Shown here: positions 20,927 through 30,536 of the stretch, one piece after another
Numbering within the stretch: the first letter of the stretch is position 1
Layout: each line of letters begins with the position of its first letter
Source: Idiomarina baltica OS145
GTDB taxonomy: Bacteria > Pseudomonadota > Gammaproteobacteria > Enterobacterales > Alteromonadaceae
Direction of reading: 5' to 3'
DNA length: 64,000 bases
NCBI RefSeq assembly: GCF_000152885.1
Contig: NZ_CH672407.1
Coordinates: 64,411 to 128,410, forward strand
Translations under genes and position numbers: made by a program
Notes under the pieces: generated by a model
What the model was told of the DNA's origin: nothing
What the model saw: the letters and a program-made list of their open reading frames with translations, nothing else
The model's database searches: none

Positions 20927-21277
20927 TTATACCGGCATTGACATGATTTCTTTGTACGCTTCTACCATCTTATTGCGCACTTGCACCGTTGCTTCAAAAG
21001 CAATACTCGCTTTTTGACTCGCGATCATGGTTTGTTCGAGCGTGACATTGGGATCGCCCAGTTCCATGCGCGTTTTTAAATCACCCGAAGTCTGTTGTAG
21101 CTCGTTGACGTTATCTACGGCCATTTTTAACAAGTTTGAAAAATCAGCGTTTGCTGAATTTTCGACTTTCAGCGCATTATCGTTCTGCGGCTTGTCGAGG
21201 TTGGCAGATTGCGTTGTGAGCTCGCGCCATTGTTGATAGGCTGCGTTGGCATCTACTTTCATTTCTTTCTCCGTCAA
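20927..21277 (-). CDS. fliE: flagellar hook-basal body complex protein FliE
   Basis: Connects the MS ring to the rod. The conserved C-terminal pattern SQKASIAFEATVQVRNKMVEAYKEIM, shortened here, marks the family, and the 116-residue length fits. First gene of the fliEFGHIJ unit, preceded by a sigma-54 type promoter at 21311-21326 and GGAG before the ATG. Confidence 0.94.
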   Translation of the reverse strand: MTEKEMKVDANAAYQQWRELTTQSANLDKPQNDNALKVENSANADFSNLLKMAVDNVNELQQTSGDLKTRMELGDPNVTLEQTMIASQKASIAFEATVQVRNKMVEAYKEIMSMPV

Positions 21278-21310
21278 AAAACTTACGACTTAACGTGTTG
21301 CCTATGACGA

Positions 21311-21326
21311 TGCAAGTAGAATGCCA
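21311..21326 (-). promoter_or_regulatory. sigma-54 promoter of the fliE operon
   Basis: TGGCATTCTACTTGCA on the minus strand is a near-consensus -24/-12 element with GG-N10-GC. It sits about 35 bases before the fliE start, between flrC and fliE. FlrC is the expected activator (Vibrio model). Confidence 0.8.
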
Positions 21327-21350
21327 ACTCTGCTTTATAAGGTGGGTTAA

Positions 21351-22736
21351 TTAGACACTCAGTCCGTTATCTCTAATCTTGGCAAGTTTATAGCGCAGTG
21401 TTCGGGGCGATATTCCTAGTTCTTCAGCAACCGGTTTACGCTTACCATGATGGCGCGCCAACGCTTGCTTGATAATGCGATACTCTTGCATGAACAATGA
21501 TTCGCCCAGTTCCTCGGCAGGTTCATTGTCGAGGTTTTCATGCTCAGGTTGTGAAGCAAGTAACTGACTATCCTGAGAAACTTGCTCGGGCAGGACATGG
21601 TCCATCAACGCATCGTCTAGCATCAAATCACTGGGTCGTATTTTGCCACCTTGTTGGAGAACTAAGGCTCGTTGAACAACATTTTCAAGTTCTCTGACAT
21701 TCCCCGGCCATGCATATTGCTTTAGGTGTTGAAGCGCCTCGTCCGACAACGTCACCGCTTCTCGAATACCTAAACGTTGACGATGCCGCGCAATTAACGC
21801 TTCAGCTAACGGTCCGATATCCTCAGTTCGCTCCGCGAGAGGCAGCCACCTTAGGGGGAACACGTTGAGTCGATACATGAGATCTTCGCGGAAGATCCCT
21901 TCCGCCACAGCGGCTTTAATATCCCGATTAGAGGTCGCTATGATGCGAACATCAAGACGAATCGCTTGGCGTGCGCCTAACCGTTCAACCTGACGCTCTT
22001 GAATCACACGTAACAATTTCGCTTGCAAGGCGATATCCATTTCGGTCACTTCGTCAAGCAACAATGTGCCGCCTTGTGCCAGTTCAAACTTACCGGGTGA
22101 AGACTGAGTCGCGCCGGTAAATGCACCTTTTTCATAGCCGAACAAAAGTGATTCCAGCATCGTTTCAGGGATCGCTGCACAATTAACCGCAACGAAGGGT
22201 TGCTTATCTCGCTTGGATTGTTGGTGGATATAACGCGCCAATACTTCTTTGCCCGTTCCACTCGGACCGGTGATCAACACCGTAGCCTCCGTTCGAGCCA
22301 CTTTTTTAGCTAACTCTAATAGCGCCAAACTCGCGCTATCCTTTGCTACCACACCATGACCTGCTGCCGGCTCGATGGGTGCATGACGTTGCACAAGTTG
22401 GGTCAGTTCGTCTATCGAAAACGGTTTACTGAGGTAGTCGACAGCGCCCTCGCGCATCGCTACAACAGCATCGTCAACTTTTGCATACGCGGTCATCATC
22501 ACAACGGGTACATCGATCTTCAGATGTTTAATATTTCTGAGTAATTGCAAACCGTTCATACCTGGCATTTGTACGTCGCTGACGACCAAGTCAATGCGAT
22601 GCTTCTTAAGCTGCAATAATGCTGATTCACCATTATCGGCATGCAAACATTGGTAGTGCGCCAATTCAAGCGTGTCTGTAATAGCCTCTCGTAACGCGGC
22701 GTCATCCTCAACAATCAGAATAATTGGACTAACCAT
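21351..22736 (-). CDS. flrC: sigma-54 response regulator FlrC (FleR)
   Basis: Activates class III flagellar genes such as the fliE operon. It has an N-terminal receiver with the acidic pair VEDD and phospho-Asp in LVVSDVQMPGMNG, and an AAA+ domain with GPSGTGKE and the sigma-54 contact loop GAFTGA. The C-terminal Fis-type helix-turn-helix is at the last about 40 residues. Length 461 is normal. It overlaps flrB by 8 bases. Confidence 0.95.
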   Translation of the reverse strand: MVSPIILIVEDDAALREAITDTLELAHYQCLHADNGESALLQLKKHRIDLVVSDVQMPGMNGLQLLRNIKHLKIDVPVVMMTAYAKVDDAVVAMREGAVDYLSKPFSIDELTQLVQRHAPIEPAAGHGVVAKDSASLALLELAKKVARTEATVLITGPSGTGKEVLARYIHQQSKRDKQPFVAVNCAAIPETMLESLLFGYEKGAFTGATQSSPGKFELAQGGTLLLDEVTEMDIALQAKLLRVIQERQVERLGARQAIRLDVRIIATSNRDIKAAVAEGIFREDLMYRLNVFPLRWLPLAERTEDIGPLAEALIARHRQRLGIREAVTLSDEALQHLKQYAWPGNVRELENVVQRALVLQQGGKIRPSDLMLDDALMDHVLPEQVSQDSQLLASQPEHENLDNEPAEELGESLFMQEYRIIKQALARHHGKRKPVAEELGISPRTLRYKLAKIRDNGLSV

Positions 22737-23727
22737 AACGCACCTCCAGATTCGCGTGTTGAACGATGGGGAGCACTATCCTGAATTCGCTTCCACAGCC
22801 CTTTTCCGACTGCCACTCGATACGGCCATTATGCGCTTTCGTGACCATATCAACGACTGCTAATCCCAATCCTGTGCCGTGGGTTTTGTTGGTGGCAAAT
22901 GGCGTAAATAAGCGTTGTTTCATCGCCTCGTCGATACCAACGCCAGTATCACGAACAGAGCAACTCCAAAAACCTTCGCTCGTCTCGGTTTCGACAACGA
23001 CTGACTGTCCCTGTTGACTGGCGTCAATCGCGTTAGTGATCAAATTTTGAATCGCTCCTGCTACGGCTGTTTGGTTAATACGCAGAGCCGTACCCTCATC
23101 ATCATCTTGCCATCTAATGGCTACCCTACGTTGCGCTGCGTATGCTTCGACACTTTGTTTGATATGATTCATCAAGTCATCTGCATCAACGTCAGCTAGC
23201 GTGCTTTGTTGACCGCTTTTAGCGAATAGCAGCATATCGTTAACGTGGTGCTCTAGGTCATGTAGGCGTGTTTTTAGCTTGCGACTAAACTGACAACGCT
23301 GATCCTCGGTTAGGTTATTTGAAGATAAATGCTCTGAATAAAGAAGCGCTGTCGCCAACGGCGTACGTATTTGATGTGCAAGGGAAGCGACCATGCGCCC
23401 CATGGAAGACAGGCGTTGTAAGTGCGCGAGCTGGGCTTGTAAGTCACGCGTCTCAGTAAGATCGGTAAGCACCACAAGCTGCCCTGGCTGCTCTGGTAGA
23501 CTCGAAATATCGACACGGACTCGCCGCCCATTATGCAACGAAACCTCGTGCCAGTCATCGGCTTTGGGAGTAAAGGTGCGCGCGACACAATCGCGCCATA
23601 GCTCACCGTTTAAATCGGTCCCGATGAGCTGAATACTGCTTGGATTACAGTAATCAACGATACCTTGGCCATTGACTAAAATGACCGCGTTAGGCATCGC
23701 ATCAATGAGAGCGTAGTTCGATTGCAT
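22729..23727 (-). CDS. flrB: flagellar sensor histidine kinase FlrB (FleS)
   Basis: Phosphorylates FlrC. It has an N-terminal PAS-like domain (about 1-95), HisKA with the phospho-His in LAHQIRTPLATA, and HATPase with NLITNAIDASQ and GTGLGLAVV. There are no membrane segments, so it is a cytoplasmic kinase. Length 332. A sigma-54 type promoter is upstream, consistent with FlrA control. Confidence 0.94.
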   Translation of the reverse strand: MQSNYALIDAMPNAVILVNGQGIVDYCNPSSIQLIGTDLNGELWRDCVARTFTPKADDWHEVSLHNGRRVRVDISSLPEQPGQLVVLTDLTETRDLQAQLAHLQRLSSMGRMVASLAHQIRTPLATALLYSEHLSSNNLTEDQRCQFSRKLKTRLHDLEHHVNDMLLFAKSGQQSTLADVDADDLMNHIKQSVEAYAAQRRVAIRWQDDDEGTALRINQTAVAGAIQNLITNAIDASQQGQSVVVETETSEGFWSCSVRDTGVGIDEAMKQRLFTPFATNKTHGTGLGLAVVDMVTKAHNGRIEWQSEKGCGSEFRIVLPIVQHANLEVRYG

Positions 23728-23764
23728 AAATTAGTGCATCCTGAAAAATTCCTTACACTAATAA

Positions 23765-23780
23765 TGCAAAAGGCATGCCT
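23765..23780 (-). promoter_or_regulatory. sigma-54 promoter of flrBC
   Basis: AGGCATGCCTTTTGCA on the minus strand has GG and GC with 10 bases between, about 40 bases upstream of the flrB start. FlrA is the expected activator. Confidence 0.75.
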
Positions 23781-23828
23781 ATTATTTTCTTTTTAATTCA
23801 ACATGTTAGAAGCGTCAAAATATCAACA

Positions 23829-25292
23829 TCATACTTTCGTGATGTCATATTTTTTCATTTTTTCGACTAACGTAGTGCGCCGCATACTGAGTAGGTCTGC
23901 GGCCTTTGCGACAACCCCATCAGCACGGTCAAGCGCTTGTTTTATCATTTCTACTTCAATTTCAGCTAGCATATCCTTAAGGTTTAAGCCCGACTCAGGG
24001 ATTTCTGCCGACCCAGTTACGTCCAAACTGGGAAGTTCGCTTGAATCTTCATCACCTTCTTCGTCTTGCTCCGAGAAAATCGCATTCAGCGCATCTCGCT
24101 CCAACAATTCTTCTGGATACTCAGGTGTTAAATCCTCAGCGTCGATATGCCGATACTTATGCGGTAGATCGTTTACGTCGACCCATTGATTGGGGTGTGT
24201 AATTGACAGTCGCTCAATTAAGTTCGCTAATTCGCGCACATTGCCAGGCCATGGGTGCGCTTCCAGCGACTGTAGTGCACGTTCGGTCAAACGCACACTA
24301 ATACCACGTTCTTCCTTAAACCGCTCGGCAATCTCACGAAGTAAGAGCGGCACATCTTCTGCACGTTCTCGCAATGCCGGCATTTCGATAGGGAAGACAT
24401 TCAAGCGATAGTAAAGATCTTCACGGAATCGCCCATCGGCAATCATAGTCTCAAGCTGGCGATGAGTAGCAGCAACAACCCGTACATCGGCCGAAATACT
24501 CTTACTGCTGCCAATGCGTTCAAATACGCGCTCCTGTAATACACGTAGCAATTTGACCTGCATTGGTAGCGGCATATCACCGATTTCATCTAGGAATAAC
24601 GTACCGCCCTGTGCCAGCTCGAAACGCCCTTTACGCACACCAATAGCTCCAGTAAAGGCGCCTTTTTCGTGACCAAACAACTCACTTTCGAGTAAATCGG
24701 GGGGAATGGCTCCACAGTTCACGGGAACAAAAGGTCCTTTAGCACGACGCGAAAGCTGGTGAATCCCACGAGCGACAACCTCTTTACCCGTACCCGACTC
24801 ACCTAATACTAGAACATTCGCCTCACTTCCTGCGACCTGTTGAATGAGCTTACGAATTTCTCGGATATCGTGGCTTTGGCCGACCAATTTCCTTTCTAAA
24901 GGATCGGTGTTCTTACCGTGGTAGCCTCGCTGGCTTGGAAGGTGGCGATGGTATGCTTGACAGTAGCGAATCAAATGCGACAGTTCATCGTAGGTCAGTG
25001 CTTGCGATATTTCACCGACGACATTCGCACGTCGAACCGCATTCGCATGACGCTCAGTTGCACTAATAAAAGGAACATTGGGATAGTCACAAGCCAAAGC
25101 TTCAAGATCATCAACGCAGTCGCCTGCGATGATGCATAAAGCATTGTCTAATTGCTCATCCCCCAGCCACTGGGTTTGGCACTCTACGAGCTCGCCCATA
25201 AAGTCGAGCACTGTCTGTAACTGCTTTTTACGCTCCGTATTCGACTCGAGTACATAAATAACTCGAGAATCCATCGTAGAGGAGTTTACCAC
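23829..25292 (-). CDS. flrA: flagellar master regulator FlrA (FleQ)
   Basis: Top-level sigma-54 activator of flagellar genes. It has an N-terminal FleQ-type receiver-like domain (about 10-120), AAA+ with GESGTGKE and GAFTGA, Walker B in [12 protein letters not shown], and a C-terminal Fis helix-turn-helix in [18 protein letters not shown]. The start is a choice between GTG at 25292, with AGGG 7 bases upstream, and ATG at 25274, which has no ribosome site, so I prefer GTG. FleQ relatives bind cyclic-di-GMP, but whether this one does is not shown by what I can see. Confidence 0.93.
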   Translation of the reverse strand: MVNSSTMDSRVIYVLESNTERKKQLQTVLDFMGELVECQTQWLGDEQLDNALCIIAGDCVDDLEALACDYPNVPFISATERHANAVRRANVVGEISQALTYDELSHLIRYCQAYHRHLPSQRGYHGKNTDPLERKLVGQSHDIREIRKLIQQVAGSEANVLVLGESGTGKEVVARGIHQLSRRAKGPFVPVNCGAIPPDLLESELFGHEKGAFTGAIGVRKGRFELAQGGTLFLDEIGDMPLPMQVKLLRVLQERVFERIGSSKSISADVRVVAATHRQLETMIADGRFREDLYYRLNVFPIEMPALRERAEDVPLLLREIAERFKEERGISVRLTERALQSLEAHPWPGNVRELANLIERLSITHPNQWVDVNDLPHKYRHIDAEDLTPEYPEELLERDALNAIFSEQDEEGDEDSSELPSLDVTGSAEIPESGLNLKDMLAEIEVEMIKQALDRADGVVAKAADLLSMRRTTLVEKMKKYDITKV

Positions 25293-25303
25293 GCGCTAAC
25301 CCT

Positions 25304-25834
25304 TTAGTTTGCCAACCGACCGATTACAAAGTCTTGACCGGCACTATGAAGAAATAATTCTGTTACATCGGGTAGTTCGCGTTGCTGTGCAATTTCTACC
25401 CACTGATAAAATACATTGCGATGAACTTTTGCTGTTAAACCTGTCGGGAGTTCAAAGTACGGCACTCCATCCTTAACAAAACTTAACAGTTGCTCGTTCA
25501 AAATATATCGCTCATCAATATTGGTTACAACTTGAATTACTGTCTCACCTTCATAATCGTGGAATTTCCAATCGACGATCATAAACGGCGCATCTGCAAC
25601 CGCGATTTTCACTTTTTCAGCAGGCGTTACAAGAAAATATTCGCCCGACTCACACACCAACACTGATGCAAATAATTTCACCAGTGCAGTGCGAGTAATA
25701 GGCGAACCTTGGTATAACCACTGACCATGTTCATCAATAAGCATCGGAATCTCGCCACAGTATGGCGGATCCCATTTTTCAGTAGGGGCGTGACGATACG
25801 ACTCGAGCTGTTTAGCTAAATCGTTCAGAGACAT
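25304..25834 (-). CDS. DUF1285 family protein
   Basis: Member of the DUF1285 family of unknown function (about 176 residues). Recognisable pattern: WDPPYCGEIPMLIDEHGQW, then an ITRTALVKLFASVL helix and VDWKFHDYEGE. No signal peptide or membrane segment, so probably cytoplasmic. The ATG at 25834 is preferred over a TTG at 25840, though neither has a clear ribosome site. It begins right after the upstream regulator's stop and ends 11 bases before flrA, so the three may be one unit. Confidence 0.75.
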   Translation of the reverse strand: MSLNDLAKQLESYRHAPTEKWDPPYCGEIPMLIDEHGQWLYQGSPITRTALVKLFASVLVCESGEYFLVTPAEKVKIAVADAPFMIVDWKFHDYEGETVIQVVTNIDERYILNEQLLSFVKDGVPYFELPTGLTAKVHRNVFYQWVEIAQQRELPDVTELFLHSAGQDFVIGRLAN

Positions 25835-25840
25835 AGGCAA

Positions 25841-26464
25841 TTAATCAACAAGTTTCTTCTGTCTGAGTAAATACCACAAGGTGGCTTCAGTGCGATTAGA
25901 CACCTTGATCGCTTTGAAGATTGCTGAGAGGTGAACACGGATAGTACCCTCAGTAATGCCTAATATATTAGCAATCTCCTTGTTAGATAAACCTTGCGCC
26001 AATAACTGCATGATTTCAAGCTGACGTGGCGAAAGGAAGCTTTCAGCACCACTGCTTTTATTACGAGGTTCATTAAGGTTCGGGTCATCCGGTAAGTAAC
26101 GGTCACCGTTGAGCAGGCCCCGAATCGCCATTTTGGCTTGCTCCGCTGAGGCATCTTTAGGTAAATAACTCCGTACTCCCGCGGCCATAACTTGGCGCAC
26201 ATCGCCAACCGCTTTAGCTTTAGTAAACAGCACTAAATGCGCTGAAGGCGCCAAACGCTTCAAACGCTGCAAAGCAGGACGAATTTCCTCATCAGGTAAT
26301 TCCATCTCAACAAAGATAATATTAAATTCATCCGCTTTTAGGTAGTTTTCTGCAACCGTGAACGAATCAGCCTCATAAATTGCTGGCTGCGTTGCATAGT
26401 TCGTCAACAATTGTATGAGTCCTGAACGCATGAAGAACGAAGGATCAATAATTAATATCTTCAT
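25841..26464 (-). CDS. NarL/LuxR-type response regulator with atypical receiver
   Basis: A receiver-like domain (about 1-120) followed by a LuxR-type helix-turn-helix (about 143-200; LSPRQLEIMQLLAQGLSNKEIA). The position that should hold the phospho-accepting Asp is Glu53 in IIFVEMELPDE, and the acidic pair is reduced to DP (residues 7-8). The downstream Thr (LFTKAK) and Lys (YLPKDA) are kept. Glu there often mimics the phosphorylated state, so this may act without a kinase. No histidine kinase is beside it. Located before the DUF1285 gene and flrA on the same strand. Confidence 0.88.
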   Translation of the reverse strand: MKILIIDPSFFMRSGLIQLLTNYATQPAIYEADSFTVAENYLKADEFNIIFVEMELPDEEIRPALQRLKRLAPSAHLVLFTKAKAVGDVRQVMAAGVRSYLPKDASAEQAKMAIRGLLNGDRYLPDDPNLNEPRNKSSGAESFLSPRQLEIMQLLAQGLSNKEIANILGITEGTIRVHLSAIFKAIKVSNRTEATLWYLLRQKKLVD

Positions 26465-26604
26465 CTAGTTTCTCTCGTTGAAAATCCTTATCTATTTAAC
26501 TTTTAGCATACCCGAATTCAAGCTCAGAGCAAGTTCTTAAGGAAATTTATATCTGTCACGAAAATTTTTGTTAATAAAATCAACATCGTTAAGATGTTTG
26601 TCCT

Positions 26605-26634
26605 TTGTGTATTAACGTGAAAACCTTGTATAGT
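26605..26634 (+). promoter_or_regulatory. candidate sigma-70 promoter of the amidohydrolase gene
   Basis: TTGTGT, 18-base spacer, TATAGT, ending 30 bases before the ATG at 26665. A 6-bp inverted repeat (AACATC / GATGTT, 5-base gap) lies just upstream at 26582-26598 and may be an operator. Confidence 0.45.
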
Positions 26635-26664
26635 AACTCTATTGCTCATTTATAGGGATTTTTT

Positions 26665-28341
26665 ATGAAGCCATTTCGCCGTTTAATTTTGACCAGTTCG
26701 TTAGTACTTAGTGCGCTGTTTACTACCTCAATTAATGCACAGACAGTTTATACAAATGTTAATGGATATACGCTAACAAGCCCTGCTGGACAAGATGCAC
26801 AACTAGCACAGTTCAGTGCTTTTGCGGTGCGTAATGGTAAGTTTATCGCGATGGGCGATGCCGAGCTTGCACAACAATTTCCCGATTTCACGCGTGTCGA
26901 CTTACAAGGTAAAACGGTATTTCCTGGCTTGATTGATGCCCACGGTCATGTGTTGGGCTTGGGTCTAAGTTTATTGCAAGTTGATTTGCGTACAAGTGAA
27001 TCAGCATCCGACGCCGTTAATGCAGTCAACGACTATGCTCAGCAGCACCGCGACCTTCAATGGATAAAAGGGCGTGGCTGGAACCAAGAAAACTGGCCCA
27101 GTAAACGTTTTCCAACCGCCAAGCAGCTTGATGAGTTCGTCGCTGATCGCCCCGTTTATTTGACCCGTGTTGATGGTCATGCGGCATGGCTCAACTCAAA
27201 AGCACTCGAAGTCGCCGGTATTACCAGTGAGACAGTCTCACCAGATGGCGGTCAAATCATCAAAGACGCGCAAGGTAACCCAACGGGCGTGCTCATCGAT
27301 AATGCCGTCAACTTAGTTGAGCCGCTTATCCCAGAGCCAACAGCCAGTGAGAAAAAGCAAGCCTTCCAACTGGCATTCAACCATTTGCTATCGCTCGGCA
27401 TAACCTCCGTACATGATGCCGGCGTACCGGCGGTTGACCTATCAATTTATAAAGGTATGCAACATCAGGGTGAGATGCCCATGCGCGTTTATCCAATGAT
27501 TGCAGCGACCGAACCGCAACTTCCTCAATTATTAGCTGAAGGCCCCTACCGCACCGATGACGACAAACTCTTTATTCGTAGCGTCAAAATATACGCTGAC
27601 GGTGCACTAGGAAGTCGCGGCGCGGCATTACTTAAGCCATACAGTGATGACCATGATAATCACGGGCTACTCGTTACCTCGGTAGACAATATTCGCAAGC
27701 TGTATCAACTGATTATTCCGTTTGGCTTTCAAATAAACACACATGCCATTGGTGACCGCGCCAACCGCATTGCACTCGACGCTTTCGCTGAGTTTTATCA
27801 GACGCTTGGCGGGCGCAATTTACGTAATCGCATTGAGCACGCACAAATCGTCAATGTAGACGACCTACAGCGCTTTAAGGATTTGAATATCATCGCCTCG
27901 ATGCAGCCCACGCACGCAACAAGCGACAAAAACATGGCTGAAGACCGCTTAGGTAAAGCACGGATGAAGGGAGCGTATGCCTGGCATACCTTACTCGAGC
28001 AAGGTACGATTATTGCCGCAGGCTCCGACTTCCCTGTTGAGCTTGCGAACCCATTTTATGGCTTACATGCAGCCGTAACCCGTCAAGATCGCCAAAACAT
28101 GCCTGCTGGTGGCTGGCATGCCGAAGAGTCAATGTCGCTCGAGCAAGCATTGCGAGCGTTTACGATTGACGCGGCGTACGCGGGTTGGCAAGAAAGCACG
28201 TTAGGCTCAATTGAACCCGGCAAATGGGCTGATTTTATCGTACTCGACCGAGACCCTTTTGCGATTGATGCAAAAGACATTTGGCGAGTGGACGTCGAGC
28301 AAACCTTTGTAGCAGGTGAGCAGGTATATTCAAATGAATGA
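26665..28341 (+). CDS. exported amidohydrolase, YtcJ-like family
   Basis: Metal-dependent amidohydrolase of the Amidohydro_3/YtcJ group, substrate unknown. It has a Sec signal peptide (about 1-26, ending INAQ) without a lipobox, so it is probably periplasmic. Metal-site motifs are visible: HxH in DAHGHVLG, His in HAIGDRAN and Asp in AGSDFPVE. Length 558 fits the family. The start has GGGA upstream. It overlaps the next gene by 8 bases, which suggests co-expression with that regulator. Confidence 0.85.
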   Translation: MKPFRRLILTSSLVLSALFTTSINAQTVYTNVNGYTLTSPAGQDAQLAQFSAFAVRNGKFIAMGDAELAQQFPDFTRVDLQGKTVFPGLIDAHGHVLGLGLSLLQVDLRTSESASDAVNAVNDYAQQHRDLQWIKGRGWNQENWPSKRFPTAKQLDEFVADRPVYLTRVDGHAAWLNSKALEVAGITSETVSPDGGQIIKDAQGNPTGVLIDNAVNLVEPLIPEPTASEKKQAFQLAFNHLLSLGITSVHDAGVPAVDLSIYKGMQHQGEMPMRVYPMIAATEPQLPQLLAEGPYRTDDDKLFIRSVKIYADGALGSRGAALLKPYSDDHDNHGLLVTSVDNIRKLYQLIIPFGFQINTHAIGDRANRIALDAFAEFYQTLGGRNLRNRIEHAQIVNVDDLQRFKDLNIIASMQPTHATSDKNMAEDRLGKARMKGAYAWHTLLEQGTIIAAGSDFPVELANPFYGLHAAVTRQDRQNMPAGGWHAEESMSLEQALRAFTIDAAYAGWQESTLGSIEPGKWADFIVLDRDPFAIDAKDIWRVDVEQTFVAGEQVYSNE

Positions 28342-29881
28342 TGACTTTTTATTCTCCGAGGACGAACCTGAAGAAGAGGTGCTAAACACGGCACCTCCTT
28401 ATGAAATCCTTATCGTCGACGATGACGAGGAAATTCACACTATTACCAAAATGGCGCTTGCTGATTTTAAACTCGACGGACGTCCATTAAAGTTTCACTC
28501 AGTTTATTCTGGTGAGGAAGCCAAACAGTTTTTATCCAATAATACAGCCATCGCGATGACGCTATTGGATGTCGTCATGGAAACAGACCATGCGGGACTT
28601 GATGTCGCACGTTGGATCCGCCAAGAGTTACAGAATCGACTGATTCGTATCGTATTGCGCACGGGACAACCGGGCCAAGCGCCCGAAGAGGATGTCATTG
28701 CTCGCTACGACATAGACGACTACAAAGAAAAAACCGAGCTGACCTATCGTAAGCTCGTCACTTTAATGTACTCCTGTCTGCGCGCATACCGTGATCTGAA
28801 TGCCATTGAACGTAATAAGCGCGGTTTAGAAAAGGTCATCAATGCATCAGCTGAAGTGTTCAGCGCCCAATCGATGCATGCCTTGTGTCAGGGTATTTTA
28901 GAACAATTGGTCGCACTGATTACTCACTCTGATGATGCCATGTATTGTCGCACCCATGGTCTTACCGCTAAGACCCTTGACAACCAAGAGTTTGAAATTA
29001 TCGGAGGCACCGGCGACTACGCCCAAGCCGTTGGTCAGGCGGTCACACAAGATATTGACTGGTCGTTAGTGACCGAGCTGCAAAACCTTCAGCGCTCGGT
29101 GGTATTTAGAATTCATAATAACGATTACTATGGGCTCTATAAAACGACGGGCGGTCGACAATATTTACTCGTCATCAAAGATGTTCGAGATTTGTCTGAG
29201 CTTGATCAAAACTTACTGGGGCTGTTTGTGAATAATAGCTCTATCGCAATTGATAACCTTAACTTGAGAGAGACCGAGCGAGAAGCTCAGCGCGAGCTGC
29301 TCTACTCCGTAGGCGAGGCCATCGAAAAGCGGTCGGTCGATAATATTAGTCATCATGTGAAGCGCTCAGCGGAAATGGCTGGGCAACTATTAATTGCCAC
29401 CGGCGCCACCAGCGAAGACGCAGAAAAGCTGAAGCAAGCGGCGTCAGTGTACGATATCGGTAAAGTCTCCGTACAAATGGAATTGGCTCAAAGTGCCGAT
29501 GCCCTATCGATTCACGATTACGAAGAAATCATGAGTAATGTGATCAAAGGTCATGACTATCTAAGCCAGACCGATACCGAAATTGCACAAATCGCAGCCC
29601 GTATTGCGCAAGATATTCATGAGCGTTGGGATGGGTTGGGTTTTCCCAGTCGTAAAAAAGCGAAAGCGATTGATATCAATGCGCGAATTCTGTCCATCAC
29701 CAGTCAGTATGACGCACTGCGCACTCAACGCTCATATCGCGATGCGCAGGATACGGGCGCCGCAATCGATTATTTGACGCTGCACTCCGGCGAATTCTTT
29801 GATCCAGAACTCGTCGGTATTATGATCGATCATATTGATGCGATGGAAAAGATAAGACAACGTTATTCGGATATCATCTAA
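28334..29881 (+). CDS. REC-DUF3369-HD domain signalling protein with degenerate HD site
   Basis: An N-terminal receiver with phospho-Asp79 (TLLDVVME) and acidic triplet DDD is followed by DUF3369 (about 170-310) and a C-terminal HD-GYP-like domain (about 325-500). The canonical HDIGK is YDIGK here (Tyr373), HHE is IHE, and GYP is GFP (438). The cyclic-di-GMP phosphodiesterase site is therefore probably inactive. I chose the ATG at 28334 over a GTG at 28316. It overlaps the amidohydrolase stop (ATGAATGA). Confidence 0.88.
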   Translation: MNDDFLFSEDEPEEEVLNTAPPYEILIVDDDEEIHTITKMALADFKLDGRPLKFHSVYSGEEAKQFLSNNTAIAMTLLDVVMETDHAGLDVARWIRQELQNRLIRIVLRTGQPGQAPEEDVIARYDIDDYKEKTELTYRKLVTLMYSCLRAYRDLNAIERNKRGLEKVINASAEVFSAQSMHALCQGILEQLVALITHSDDAMYCRTHGLTAKTLDNQEFEIIGGTGDYAQAVGQAVTQDIDWSLVTELQNLQRSVVFRIHNNDYYGLYKTTGGRQYLLVIKDVRDLSELDQNLLGLFVNNSSIAIDNLNLRETEREAQRELLYSVGEAIEKRSVDNISHHVKRSAEMAGQLLIATGATSEDAEKLKQAASVYDIGKVSVQMELAQSADALSIHDYEEIMSNVIKGHDYLSQTDTEIAQIAARIAQDIHERWDGLGFPSRKKAKAIDINARILSITSQYDALRTQRSYRDAQDTGAAIDYLTLHSGEFFDPELVGIMIDHIDAMEKIRQRYSDII

Positions 29882-29894
29882 CCACGAGGGTATT

Positions 29895-30536
29895 ATGGAT
29901 CTTCAATCCATTCGACGCGATTACAACATTGGCCATTTAACTGAGTCTGATGTGCCCAACACACCGTTTCAGCTGTTCGAGAGCTGGCTAAACAATGCCG
30001 TCGAGTGTGGTCTCAACAGCGATCCAACGGCGATGACTGTTGCCACGGTAGACAGCCAAGGGCATCCGAGTCAGCGTATCGTTTTGCTCAAAGGCTTTGA
30101 CGAGTCGGGGCTACGCTTCTTTACCAATAAGCAAAGTCATAAAGGTAAGGATATCGCACTCAACCCCAAGGTATCGTGCCACTTTGCTTGGCTTGCACTC
30201 GATCGCCAAGTGCACTTTCGTGGTAACGCCGAGCCTTTAAGCGAACAGGAAAACGACGAATACTTTTATTCACGCCCGTTCGAAAGCCAGGTAGCCGCAT
30301 TGATTTCTAATCAAAGTCAGCCGATTGGCAGTCGTGATGAGCTTGTACGTTACTATCAAGAGCAGCTTGAGCAGTATCAAGGCAAGCAAGTACCGCGTCC
30401 ACAACACTGGGGCGGTTACCGCATCGTGCCGAGCGAGGTTGAGTTTTGGCAAGGTGGCGAACATCGCCTGCACGACCGGTTTATCTACCGCTTAGAAAGC
30501 GCAGATAATTGGAGCGTGCAGCGATTACAGCCTTAA
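29895..30536 (+). CDS. pdxH: pyridoxamine 5'-phosphate oxidase
   Basis: FMN enzyme that oxidises pyridoxine/pyridoxamine phosphate to PLP. It shows the FMN-binding stretch SQRIVLLKGFDESGLRF and the C-terminal signature EVEFWQGGEHRLHDRF. Length 213 matches E. coli (218). It has GAGGG upstream of the ATG. It follows the REC-HD gene by 13 bases and its stop overlaps the convergent dehydrogenase gene by 4 bases. Confidence 0.96.
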   Translation: MDLQSIRRDYNIGHLTESDVPNTPFQLFESWLNNAVECGLNSDPTAMTVATVDSQGHPSQRIVLLKGFDESGLRFFTNKQSHKGKDIALNPKVSCHFAWLALDRQVHFRGNAEPLSEQENDEYFYSRPFESQVAALISNQSQPIGSRDELVRYYQEQLEQYQGKQVPRPQHWGGYRIVPSEVEFWQGGEHRLHDRFIYRLESADNWSVQRLQP

